NCBI GenBank assembly: GCA_051955535.1
Contig: JBQCGP010000090.1
Location: 1-21,117, forward strand
Reading direction: 5' to 3'
Length of the DNA: 21,117 nucleotides
Source: 13-2-20CM-68-14 sp051955535
GTDB taxonomy: Bacteria > Actinomycetota > Thermoleophilia > Gaiellales > Gaiellaceae
Shown: in pieces, positions 14,094 through 20,972 of the stretch
Layout: each line of letters starts with the position of its first letter
How positions within the stretch are numbered: position 1 is the stretch's first letter
Position numbers and translations under genes: made by a program
Notes under the pieces: generated by a model
What the model saw: only the letters and a program-made list of their open reading frames with translations
Database searches by the model: none
Told to the model about the DNA's origin: nothing

Positions 14094-14127
14094 GGTGGGT
14101 TAACGAATTGTGAACGTTTGGTGACAG
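14094..14127 (-). promoter_or_regulatory. PHO-box-like triple direct repeat upstream of ppk1
   Basis: Read on the minus strand, three consecutive 11-bp units are TGTCACCAAAC (14126-14116), GTTCACAATTC (14115-14105) and GTTAACCCACC (14104-14094), with a C at 14127 completing CTGTCAC. The actinobacterial PhoP consensus is 11-bp direct repeats beginning GTTCACC, and the E. coli PhoB box is CTGTCA repeated every 11 bp. Both patterns are visible here. The site lies in the 76-bp gap between the MBL gene and ppk1, 17 bp upstream of the -10 box. The sequence pattern is seen; PhoP binding is inferred. Confidence 0.68.
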
Positions 14128-14140
14128 ACGCCACGCGCGG

Positions 14141-14980
14141 CTACGACAGCTCCACGACCATGCCCTCGCGCGCGAGGGACGGCGGGTGCCCGTTGCCGGC
14201 CGCGAGCGCGGTCGCTTCCGACTCCAGGCGCTCGAGCGCCTCGTCGGAGTGCGCAGGCTCGTGGTGGAAGAGCACGAGACGCCTCGCACCGAGCGCCTCG
14301 GCATAGCCGACGGCGTCCGCGACGCTCGAGTGGCCCCAGCCGATCCGGTCCGCGTACTCGTCCTCGAAGTACTGCGCGTCGTGGAGGAGGACGTCGGCGT
14401 CGGCGGCGATCGCGGCGCCTGAGACCCAGTCTCGTGACCGGCCGGCCCAGCCGGCCAGGGCGGGCTCGTGGTCCGGCAGGTAAGCAAAGCTCGCGCCCGG
14501 CTTCTCGATCCGGTAGCCGACTGTCGGCCCGGGGTGGACGACCAGGTCAGCCGTCAGCGTGGCGCCCCCGATCTTCCACTGCCCGCGAGGGACGTCGTGG
14601 AAGGTCACCCCGGCCGGGACATCACGCATGTCGATCGGGAAGAGCGGCGGCGAGAACGAGCGCGAGATCCGCTCGCGCAGGCTCAGGAGCGGGGATGGCG
14701 GCCCCCAGATGTCGACCATCGTCCCTTCGATCCAGAGCGGCGCGAAGAAGCGAAGCCCTTCGAGATGGTCGAGATGGAGATGCGTGAGCAGAAGATGGAC
14801 GTTCCGGTCGCCTCGGGCCGCGATCTCTGCGCCCAGCTCTCTGATGCCGGTGCCGGCATCGAGGACGAGGGTCGTGCCGTCGAGCGACGCCTCCACGCAC
14901 GAGGTGTTGCCGCCGTAACGCACCGTTTCCCCGCCCGGCGTCGGCACCGAGCCGCGGCAACCCCAGATCTTCAGCCGCAC
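14141..14980 (-). CDS. MBL-fold metallo-hydrolase
   Basis: A 279-residue metallo-beta-lactamase-fold protein. The N-terminus MRLKIWGCRGSVPTPG and DAGTGIREL near 41 are typical of a cyclic-nucleotide-phosphodiesterase/RNase Z-like branch of the superfamily. The metal motif is T-H67-L-H69-L-D71-H72, with further ligands likely in LPDHEP, LLHDAQY and the late LFHHEP. Start GTG 14980 lies 10 nt after the stop of the PAS gene, so the two form an operon. The PAS-MBL pair recalls sensor-hydrolase pairs in other bacteria, but the substrate (cyclic nucleotide, RNA, phosphodiester or lactone) cannot be told. Confidence 0.9.
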   Translation of the reverse strand: MRLKIWGCRGSVPTPGGETVRYGGNTSCVEASLDGTTLVLDAGTGIRELGAEIAARGDRNVHLLLTHLHLDHLEGLRFFAPLWIEGTMVDIWGPPSPLLSLRERISRSFSPPLFPIDMRDVPAGVTFHDVPRGQWKIGGATLTADLVVHPGPTVGYRIEKPGASFAYLPDHEPALAGWAGRSRDWVSGAAIAADADVLLHDAQYFEDEYADRIGWGHSSVADAVGYAEALGARRLVLFHHEPAHSDEALERLESEATALAAGNGHPPSLAREGMVVELS

Positions 14981-14990
14981 GGCCCTACCA

Positions 14991-15386
14991 CTACTCGCGC
15001 CACCAGATCGTCATGACGCCCACAAGCTCGTCGGTGTGCGCGAAGAGCGGGAAGGCGGTGACCGCGATGTTGCGCTCGACGCCGTCGACGCTCGTAATCG
15101 TGAAGCGCTCATGCACCGCACGCCGTTCGAAGAGCGCGATTCCGGCAGGTAGGCGCTCGAAGGGCAACGGCTCCGACTCGAGCGTCCGTGGCGAGAAGGG
15201 CTCGAGCCACTCCTCGAGTGGCAGCTCGCCGGCCTCCGAAAAAGGTCGCTGGAGGATCTCCTCGGCGGCCTCGTTGTAGAAGACGAGCCAGCCGCGCTCG
15301 TCGGTGATCAACGTCGGCGTGGCTAGGTTCGACGCGAACTCTCGGGCGAGGATCAGGACGAGGTGCTTCTGCCGGGATACCACCAC
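14991..15386 (-). CDS. PAS-domain protein
   Basis: A 131-residue protein consisting almost entirely of one PAS domain: NLATPTLITDERGWLVFYNEAAEEIL is the classic first half, and ERFTITSVDGVERNIAVTAFPLF with ELVGVMTIWW is the second. There is no attached kinase, cyclase or HTH. It begins at GTG 15386 with a TAGGCT -10 box exactly 6 nt upstream, so the message is probably leaderless; GTG 15383 is an equivalent start. It is the first gene of a set followed by the MBL hydrolase and is divergent from the AAA ATPase. It probably modulates a partner through PAS dimerisation; ligand unknown. Confidence 0.87.
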   Translation of the reverse strand: MVVSRQKHLVLILAREFASNLATPTLITDERGWLVFYNEAAEEILQRPFSEAGELPLEEWLEPFSPRTLESEPLPFERLPAGIALFERRAVHERFTITSVDGVERNIAVTAFPLFAHTDELVGVMTIWWRE

Positions 15387-15392
15387 GGCGAG

Positions 15393-15398
15393 AGCCTA
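15393..15398 (-). promoter_or_regulatory. -10 element (TAGGCT) of the PAS gene, leaderless
   Basis: On the minus strand TAGGCT lies 6 nt upstream of the GTG at 15386. The 91-bp divergent gap also holds the candidate promoter of the AAA ATPase gene. Confidence 0.5.
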
Positions 15399-15460
15399 CG
15401 CTCGGCACGCGCGGCCGTCTCCGGGCCGCCTGCTCAGTAGTCTGTCGGACTCCTTTCTGG

Positions 15461-15466
15461 TAGTCT
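15461..15466 (+). promoter_or_regulatory. Candidate -10 element (TAGTCT) of the AAA ATPase gene
   Basis: TAGTCT is 11 nt upstream of GTG 15478. An identical TAGTCT occurs at 15438-15443, separated by exactly 17 bp. The upstream copy is at -35 spacing but does not resemble TTGACA, so the pair may instead be a direct-repeat regulator site. Confidence 0.35.
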
Positions 15467-15477
15467 CCAAGACGCCT

Positions 15478-16629
15478 GTGATCACCGACGTCAATCCGTT
15501 CATCTACTCCCACCCGCTCTCACCCGAAGACGTGATCGACCGCGACGCAGAGACCGAGGACCTGCTTCGCAACGTCGTTGGCGGCCATTTCGTCCGGCTC
15601 TTCGCGCCGCGGAAGTACGGCAAGACCAGCCTCCTGAAGCGTGCGCTACGTGACGGTGAGGAACGGGAAGGCCTGATCCCCGTCCACGTCGACCTGTACC
15701 GGGTCTCCTCGATCGCGGACGTGACCGTCCGGTTCGAGCGGGCCTACTCGAAGCACCTCAAGGGGCCGGTGCGATCGAAGGTCGAGGAGTTCCTGCAGAG
15801 GACCGGCATCGGCCTGTCGCTTGGCGCCTACGGGATCAGCGCGAAGCTGCAGCTCGATGCCAGGCTGGATCCGCTGCCGGCGCTGCATGCGCTACTCGAC
15901 CTGCCGCTCCGACTCGAGGAGAGTGGCGGCTACCGGGCCTTCGTCGCTCTCGACGAGTTCCAGGACGTCGACAAGGTGGATGGGCTCGACGGCCTGATCC
16001 GCAGCCACATCCAGTACCAGGGCGAAGTCGCCTCCTACGTCTTCGCAGGCTCGGAGCCGGGGTTGATGAAGCAGCTGTTCGAGAACAAGGACCGGCCGCT
16101 CTACGGGTCGGCGGTGCCTATGCGCCTGCAGCGCCTGGCCGACGAGGACATCGCGGCCTACGTTGCGCAGCGGTTCGCCGACACCGGCCGGAGTGTCGGT
16201 GAGGCGCTCAATCCGCTGCTCGAGTCGGCGAAGGGTCACCCGCAGCGTGCGATGCTGCTCGCGCATCGGCTTTGGGCCGAGGTCGCTAAGGGGAAGGCGG
16301 CGACTCTCGACGACTGGCGTGCGGCCCACGCCGCCGCGCTCGCCGAGCTGACGCCCGAGTTCGATGCGCAGTGGCGCGGCTTCGACAGCTCGCAGCAGAA
16401 AACCCTGCGCGCCGTCATCGCAGGCGGCGGCTCGCCCTACAAGGCCGACGTCCGGCAGCGGCTCGACCTCACCAAGGACATGGTCCGCAAGGCGTTGCCC
16501 CGGCTCAGTTCGCGGGCCGAGATCGAGACCGTCGGCGGAAGGCAGACTGTCGTCGACCCGCTCTTCGCGGAGTGGATCGAGCGCATCAACCGCGGCGTTC
16601 TCGAGGTCGAGCAGGAGGGCGAGCCCTGA
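15478..16629 (+). CDS. Archaeal-type AAA ATPase with C-terminal winged helix
   Basis: A 383-residue P-loop ATPase of the archaeal-ATPase/STAND-like type (PF01637-like). It has an N-terminal NPFIYSHPLSPEDVIDRD lead, Walker A AP-RKYGKT (Lys49, Thr50), Walker B FVALD159E160FQDV, and sensor-like ASYVFAGSEPGLM. Residues about 300-375 (QQKTLRAVIAGGGSPYKADVRQRL, then MVRKALPRLSSRAEIETVGGR) form a winged helix. The GTG at 15478 matches the usual N-terminus; the frame stays open further upstream but that part looks like a shadow. Such ATPases occur near mobile or defence loci and may act as regulators or in DNA transactions; the function here is unknown. Its stop overlaps the CTG start of the GNAT gene. 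Confidence 0.88.
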   Translation: MITDVNPFIYSHPLSPEDVIDRDAETEDLLRNVVGGHFVRLFAPRKYGKTSLLKRALRDGEEREGLIPVHVDLYRVSSIADVTVRFERAYSKHLKGPVRSKVEEFLQRTGIGLSLGAYGISAKLQLDARLDPLPALHALLDLPLRLEESGGYRAFVALDEFQDVDKVDGLDGLIRSHIQYQGEVASYVFAGSEPGLMKQLFENKDRPLYGSAVPMRLQRLADEDIAAYVAQRFADTGRSVGEALNPLLESAKGHPQRAMLLAHRLWAEVAKGKAATLDDWRAAHAAALAELTPEFDAQWRGFDSSQQKTLRAVIAGGGSPYKADVRQRLDLTKDMVRKALPRLSSRAEIETVGGRQTVVDPLFAEWIERINRGVLEVEQEGEP

Positions 16630-17063
16630 GCGAAGCGATCCGCCCGGCAGGGCCCGGCGACGCCGAGGTCGTGCGAGTTCTGTTACGCGAGTACGCCGAT
16701 GCGGTCGACGTCGACCTTTCTTTTCAGGACTTCGACTCCGAGGTCGCCGACCCGCTCGGCTTCTACGAGCTGGTGCTCCTCGCCGAGGAGGGTTGCGTCG
16801 CGCTTCGCCGGATCGATGAGCGGACCTGCGAGATGAAGCGTCTCTACGTGCGCCCGGAAGCCCGGGGCAGCGGCCTCGGCCGCCGACTCGCCGAGGCAGT
16901 GATCGCCGAGGCGCGGGGCCGTGGCTACGAGCGGATGCTGCTCGACACGCTGCCGACGATGGGCGCCGCGCAAGCGCTCTATCGCTTGCTCGGCTTCCGG
17001 GAGACGGAGCCGTACCGGCACAACCCGGTGCCCGGAGCGGCCTTCATGGAGCTCTTTCTGTAG
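16626..17063 (+). CDS. GNAT N-acetyltransferase, probable CTG start
   Basis: A 145-residue GNAT-fold enzyme. The N-terminal strand AIRPAGPGDAEVVRVLLREY, motif B/A segment EMKRLYVRPEARGSGLGRRLAEAVIAEARGRGY with the R-G-x-G-x-G acetyl-CoA loop, and C-terminal MLLDTLPTMGAAQALYRLLGFRETEPY are all present. No ATG, GTG or TTG exists at the right place; the first later GTG would remove beta strand 1. CTG 16626 overlaps the ATPase stop (CTGA) and has a perfect AGGAGG (16613-16618) 7 nt upstream, so it is the likely start. It is probably translated only through coupling to the ATPase. Acceptor substrate unknown. Confidence 0.85.
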   Translation: MSEAIRPAGPGDAEVVRVLLREYADAVDVDLSFQDFDSEVADPLGFYELVLLAEEGCVALRRIDERTCEMKRLYVRPEARGSGLGRRLAEAVIAEARGRGYERMLLDTLPTMGAAQALYRLLGFRETEPYRHNPVPGAAFMELFL

Positions 17064-17141
17064 GTCGCCGCGGGCCGGATTCCGAACAGGACGCTCGCAG
17101 ATCCCGAACCTCACGCTGAGAATTCGCTAACGACGGCGTCT

Positions 17142-17147
17142 TACGGT
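17142..17147 (+). promoter_or_regulatory. Candidate -10 element (TACGGT) of the OafA-like gene
   Basis: TACGGT lies 17 nt upstream of GTG 17165. Transcription would begin around 17154, leaving a leader of about 11 nt that would include a GAGGAGG Shine-Dalgarno at 17153-17159. Confidence 0.35.
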
Positions 17148-17164
17148 CGCTCGAGGAGGTGCAG

Positions 17165-19186
17165 GTGGCCCATCGAGACGACATCCAGGGTCTCCGAGCG
17201 GTCGCCGTCCTGCTCGTCGTCCTCGCCCATGCAGGGGTGCCGTTCCTGGCCGGCGGGTTCGTCGGCGTCGACGTCTTCTTCGTCCTCTCGGGCTTCCTGA
17301 TCACCGGGATCCTGCTCGCCGAGGCGGAGGCGCGCGGGCGAATCTCGCTGCTCGACTTCTACGTGCGGCGCGCCAGGCGCATCCTCCCTGCAGCGGCGCT
17401 GACGCTCGTCGTGACGGACGTCGCCGCGCACCATCTGCTCAACTTCATGCGCGCGCGTGAGGCGGTTTCGGACAGCCTCTGGGCCGCTGCCTTCGGCGCG
17501 AACATCCACTTCGCTCGCGAGGGGAGCGACTACTTCGCGCAGGGGCAGCCGCCGTCGCCGCTTCTCCACTTCTGGAGCCTCTCGGTAGAGGAGCAGTTCT
17601 ACCTGGTCTGGCCGGGGGTGCTCGCGGTGGTTGTCTGCGTTCTCGCGCTTCGGCGTAGGGCGTTGTTGGCCGTGGTGGCCGCGGCGGCGATCGGCTCGCT
17701 TGCCTGGTCGATCCTGGAGACGCGACACTCGCCGGTCGACGCATACTTCTCGACCTTCGCCCGCGCCTGGGAGCTGGCGCTCGGCGCCTCGCTCGCGATC
17801 GCGCTGCCGTGGCTGAAACGGGCGCGGCTCGGTCCGCTCGGTTGGGTCGGCCTTGCTGCGGTCGGCGCCTCGGCCGTCTGGTTCTCCCGCGCGACGCCGT
17901 TTCCGGGGTACGCGGCGCTGTTGCCTGCTGCCGGGGCGGCGTGCCTGATCGCGGCCGGCGCCTCGCGGGGCCGGCTCTCGCCCGCGCCGCTGCTTGCGAC
18001 TGCGCCGCTCCGCTACGTCGGCGATCGCTCATACAGCTTCTACCTCTGGCACTGGCCGGTCCTCGTGATCGCCGCGCAGTACGCCGGACACGGGCTCGGA
18101 CTCGGAACGAAGCTCCTCCTCGTGCTGGGAGCGTTCGGGCTCTCGATCGCGAGCTACGGCCTGGTCGAAAATCCGATCCGGAGGCTCCGGCTGAACAGGC
18201 CGGTCGGCGCGCTTCTATGGCCGGCGTCGGCGGGTCTCGTGCTCGTGCTGTCGCTCGTGATCCTCCACTCGATCGGAGCGACCGCCGAGCGGTTCGAGGC
18301 AGCGGCGGCGGCGGTGAAGCCCCCTGCGCTGGTCGAAACGGCGTCGGCGGCGACCGTCGCTCCCACCAAGCCCCTTCCCGCGGTTGTCGCGGCCGTCCGC
18401 GCCGCCGAGCGGGGCGATCCGCTGCCCTCGCCGCTGACGCCTCCGGTCGACAAGCTGCGCGGCGACTTCTACACCTTCCCCGACGGCTGCACGCCGTCGC
18501 GCCACGGGACGTCGAGCAAGGTGTGCCGGCTCGGCGCCGCCGGCTCGGCGAAGACGATCGTCGTCTTCGGCGACTCGCACGCGGAGATGTGGATGCCGGC
18601 CATCCTCGCGATGGCCAAGCACGACGGGTGGAGGGTCGTCCCGCTCGTGAAGGTCCGATGCGTTCCCCGCTCGTGGGGAGGCACCGACGAGTGCGGCAGG
18701 TGGTCCCGCTGGGCAAAGCGGCGCGCCGAGGCGCTGCGGCCGGACGTGACGCTCGTGATCGGCAGTCGTGCCGGGACGGTCGATCCGCTCCGGTCGGTTC
18801 GGCCGCTTGCGACGATGAGCCGTACGCTGAAACGGTTCTCCGCGGGCGTGATCGTGATCGGCGACTCCCCGAGCCAGACTCGTGACCCCGTCGATTGCCT
18901 GCTTGCACGCGGGGCGACCATGAAGACCTGCACCGGCAAGGGAACGCGAGTCCAGGCCCGAGCCGAGGCCGCCGTGGCGGCCAACGCGAAGCGGGACGGG
19001 GTCGGCTACGTCGACACGCGCCCGTGGTTCTGCGCCCACCCGCACGGCTCTTCCAGCGGCTACCTCTGCCCGATGGTCGTCAACCAGACGATCGCGTACG
19101 TCGACCGCGGCCACGTCTCGCGGACGTACGCGCTCGAGCTCGCGCCGCTCTTCCGCACGGCTTTCCGCCGAGCTCTCTTCGGTTAG
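17165..19186 (+). CDS. OafA/YrhL-like membrane acyltransferase with SGNH domain
   Basis: A 673-residue two-part protein. The N-terminal part (about 1-385) is an acyltransferase-3 membrane domain, with RDDIQGLRAVAVLLVVLAHAG (His in helix 1), FVGVDVFFVLSGFLITG, and SLSVEEQFYLVWP. The C-terminal part (about 430-670) is an SGNH hydrolase-like domain: the Ser block VVFGDS471HAEMW and the late D647-R-G-H650 are present. Such proteins move an acyl group across the membrane and attach it to peptidoglycan, polysaccharide or O-antigen. The GTG at 17165 is preferred over 17159, as the latter lies inside the Shine-Dalgarno (GAGGAGG, 17153-17159). The glycan acceptor is unknown. Confidence 0.93.
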   Translation: MAHRDDIQGLRAVAVLLVVLAHAGVPFLAGGFVGVDVFFVLSGFLITGILLAEAEARGRISLLDFYVRRARRILPAAALTLVVTDVAAHHLLNFMRAREAVSDSLWAAAFGANIHFAREGSDYFAQGQPPSPLLHFWSLSVEEQFYLVWPGVLAVVVCVLALRRRALLAVVAAAAIGSLAWSILETRHSPVDAYFSTFARAWELALGASLAIALPWLKRARLGPLGWVGLAAVGASAVWFSRATPFPGYAALLPAAGAACLIAAGASRGRLSPAPLLATAPLRYVGDRSYSFYLWHWPVLVIAAQYAGHGLGLGTKLLLVLGAFGLSIASYGLVENPIRRLRLNRPVGALLWPASAGLVLVLSLVILHSIGATAERFEAAAAAVKPPALVETASAATVAPTKPLPAVVAAVRAAERGDPLPSPLTPPVDKLRGDFYTFPDGCTPSRHGTSSKVCRLGAAGSAKTIVVFGDSHAEMWMPAILAMAKHDGWRVVPLVKVRCVPRSWGGTDECGRWSRWAKRRAEALRPDVTLVIGSRAGTVDPLRSVRPLATMSRTLKRFSAGVIVIGDSPSQTRDPVDCLLARGATMKTCTGKGTRVQARAEAAVAANAKRDGVGYVDTRPWFCAHPHGSSSGYLCPMVVNQTIAYVDRGHVSRTYALELAPLFRTAFRRALFG

Positions 19187-19192
19187 CCGTCC

Positions 19193-19262
19193 CTGAAACG
19201 AGGGAGCAGCCCGGGCAGGGGCCGACACTGAAACGAGGGAACAGCCCCTTGGGGGGCCGACC
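19193..19262. repeat. Two tandem 35-bp repeats in the intergenic gap
   Basis: Unit 1 (19193-19227) and unit 2 (19228-19262) both begin CTGAAACGAGGGA(G/A)CAGCCC and both contain GGGCCGAC at the end. They differ mainly in the middle (GGGCAGG against CTTGGGG). A shorter third CTGAAA start appears at 19273. Each unit can form a small GC stem. The units are directly after the acyltransferase stop and upstream of a secreted-protein gene. They are likely copies of a dispersed intergenic element. Two units without spacers do not make a CRISPR. Confidence 0.7.
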
Positions 19263-19309
19263 GATCTCCGGACTGAAAGGCACGCCCTGTTCGCGGTCCG
19301 GAGGTCTTC

Positions 19310-20110
19310 GTGATTCGACGCACGCTGACGGTTCTCATGACGCTCGCCCTGACGCTCGTCGCGACGTCGGTCGCCGACGGCCGCAGCGCGAGGTCGAACA
19401 CCTGCGGCGCGAGCACGTATTCGTATGCGGGCGTTCAGAGCGAGACGAAGGCGCACGGCGTCGGCGCGATCCTCGATCCGCTGCAGACGCCGAACGTCTC
19501 GGCCGGCCATGTCGGCGCCTGGATCGGCCTCGGCGGAGTCGGTGAAGGCCCGCATGGGACCGACGAATGGATCCAGGTCGGCTTCAGTGCCTTCCCGGAC
19601 GACAAGGTGAGCCGGATCTACTACGAGGTCACGGTCGCGGGCTCCGACCCGAAATACGTCGAGCTCGACTCGATCGTCCGCCCGGGGGAGAGGCACTCCT
19701 TCAAAGTTCTCGAGACCGCGAACCGGAAGGGCTGGTGGCGTGTCTGGCTCGACGGCAAGGCCGTCAGCCCTGCGATTCGCCTGCCCGGGAGCCACGGCGC
19801 CTGGTACGCACAGGCAGCGGCCGAGAGCTGGAACGGCGGCGTCCATGCGTGCAACAGCTTTCACTACCGGTTCGCGAACGTCAGGCTCGCGCATTCGGAC
19901 GGCGGTGACTGGCGCCCCCTCGGTCAGAGCATTCCCTTCCACGATCCGGGTTACCGGCTCGTCCAGACCTCGAGCGTTCCGCGCAGCTTCCTGGCGACGA
20001 GCCTTGCCGGCGCTCAGCCTGTCACGAGCGTGCCCGACCCCATCACGCGCGCAAGCAATCAGCTCGCCGTGCGCCAGGCGCTCGACTACACGCGTTTTCG
20101 GAACCGGTAA
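19310..20110 (+). CDS. Secreted protein, eqolisin-like (peptidase G1) pattern
   Basis: A 266-residue protein with an N-terminal signal peptide (MIRR, hydrophobic core about 6-20, cleavage around 23-25). The mature part has the look of a concanavalin-A-like beta sandwich of the glutamic-peptidase (G1) type: GAWIGLGG, DEWIQ89VGF, then YYEV, and late AWYAQAAAE172SW. In G1 enzymes a Gln in a similar position and a Glu in an AEW-like motif form the catalytic pair. C32 and C181 could form a disulphide. The GTG at 19310 has GGAGG at 19300-19304. The family match is by eye only; a plain lectin-like secreted protein is the alternative. Its downstream neighbour on the other strand is an L,D-transpeptidase. 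Confidence 0.72.
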   Translation: MIRRTLTVLMTLALTLVATSVADGRSARSNTCGASTYSYAGVQSETKAHGVGAILDPLQTPNVSAGHVGAWIGLGGVGEGPHGTDEWIQVGFSAFPDDKVSRIYYEVTVAGSDPKYVELDSIVRPGERHSFKVLETANRKGWWRVWLDGKAVSPAIRLPGSHGAWYAQAAAESWNGGVHACNSFHYRFANVRLAHSDGGDWRPLGQSIPFHDPGYRLVQTSSVPRSFLATSLAGAQPVTSVPDPITRASNQLAVRQALDYTRFRNR

Positions 20111-20130
20111 CGACTAGCCGCCGACCCGCC

Positions 20131-20895
20131 TCAGCGGATCGAAACCGGGCTGCCGACCTTCATCAGCCTTGCCAGGGCCAGGATCGCGGGGTTGCGCAAG
20201 CGAATGCAGCCGTGCGAGATGTGCCCGGGGATCAGCTGTGGCTGGTTCGTACCGTGAATGCCCACGTAGCCCCCGCCGGGCCAGTCGGTCAGGACGGCGG
20301 ACCGGGCGCTGATCCCGAAAGCGACTGGGCCGTAGAACGGGTTGCCAAAGTTCGTGAGCTTGTCGCGTACGTAGAACTCACCCGCCGGAGTCGGCCAGTA
20401 ACTCTTGCCGACGCCGACCCGGGTCCGGAACACGACCTTGCCGTTTCGTTTCAGCGTCAGGCTAGTAGCGGCGCGGTTGATGTACAGGTGGGTGTTGACG
20501 CTGTAGAGAGGGCTGACGTCGCTCGTCCGCATGTAGCCGAGCGTGTTGTTCGGAAGGATCGGCAGACGAACGCGGTACCAGCTCTGGCGAGGGCTGATGT
20601 CTGTCCGCGAGAGCACGAGAACGTCGTTCTGCGTGCCGTCGGTGGTTCCGGCGGGCAGCTTCGTGATGATCCGTGACGCGAGCCCTGGCTTCGCGCGCAC
20701 GACCGCCGGCCTCATCAACACGGCCCAGTGCGCGATCTTGTCGTCGGTCAGCTTGATCGTACGGGGGTAGAGAGCGGCAGTCCTGGCTGCGCCATGCGCT
20801 GCCCCAGCCACCAGAAGCAATACGAAGGCGAGTGCACCCGCCAGCGAGAGCGCAGCGGTGAGAGTGCGGCGATTTTCGAAATGTGTCGTACTCAC
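20131..20895 (-). CDS. L,D-transpeptidase (YkuD) with N-terminal anchor and SH3-like region
   Basis: A 254-residue envelope protein. A basic start and hydrophobic segment (about 15-35) form a signal peptide or anchor. A region about 60-125 (RAKPGLASRIITKL, then SWYRVRLP, NTLGYMRTSD) looks like an SH3b domain that binds cell wall. The YkuD catalytic domain spans about 135-254 with GIH214GTNQP and SH228GC230IRLRN, the active-site Cys and partners. These enzymes make 3-3 crosslinks in peptidoglycan or attach proteins to it. The GTG at 20895 has GGGGGA upstream and a TACAGA candidate -10. It converges on the secreted-protein gene with a 20-bp gap. The upstream gene is a partial Lys/Pro-rich protein. 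Confidence 0.93.
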   Translation of the reverse strand: MSTTHFENRRTLTAALSLAGALAFVLLLVAGAAHGAARTAALYPRTIKLTDDKIAHWAVLMRPAVVRAKPGLASRIITKLPAGTTDGTQNDVLVLSRTDISPRQSWYRVRLPILPNNTLGYMRTSDVSPLYSVNTHLYINRAATSLTLKRNGKVVFRTRVGVGKSYWPTPAGEFYVRDKLTNFGNPFYGPVAFGISARSAVLTDWPGGGYVGIHGTNQPQLIPGHISHGCIRLRNPAILALARLMKVGSPVSIR

Positions 20896-20920
20896 GTGCG
20901 TCCCCCGATCCGGTCTGTAG

Positions 20921-20952
20921 CTGGAGCGGCCCCTCTCCCGGGGCCGCTCCAG
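20921..20952 (-). terminator. Perfect 13-bp hairpin between the partial gene and the L,D-transpeptidase
   Basis: CTGGAGCGGCCCC (20921-20933) pairs with GGGGCCGCTCCAG (20940-20952) around a 6-nt loop. It lies 20 bp beyond the TAA of the partial gene on the minus strand. There is no T run. It would separate the two minus-strand genes. Confidence 0.65.
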
Positions 20953-20972
20953 TGTAGCGGTGGTTTCGGTCG

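Noticed and set aside
19193..19280. CRISPR array
   Set aside because: Only two abutting units without spacers and no cas gene nearby.
18215..19942. Minus-strand frame of 575 codons opposite the OafA-like gene and the secreted-protein gene
   Set aside because: It crosses the intergenic repeats and reads as shadow sequence with no domain.
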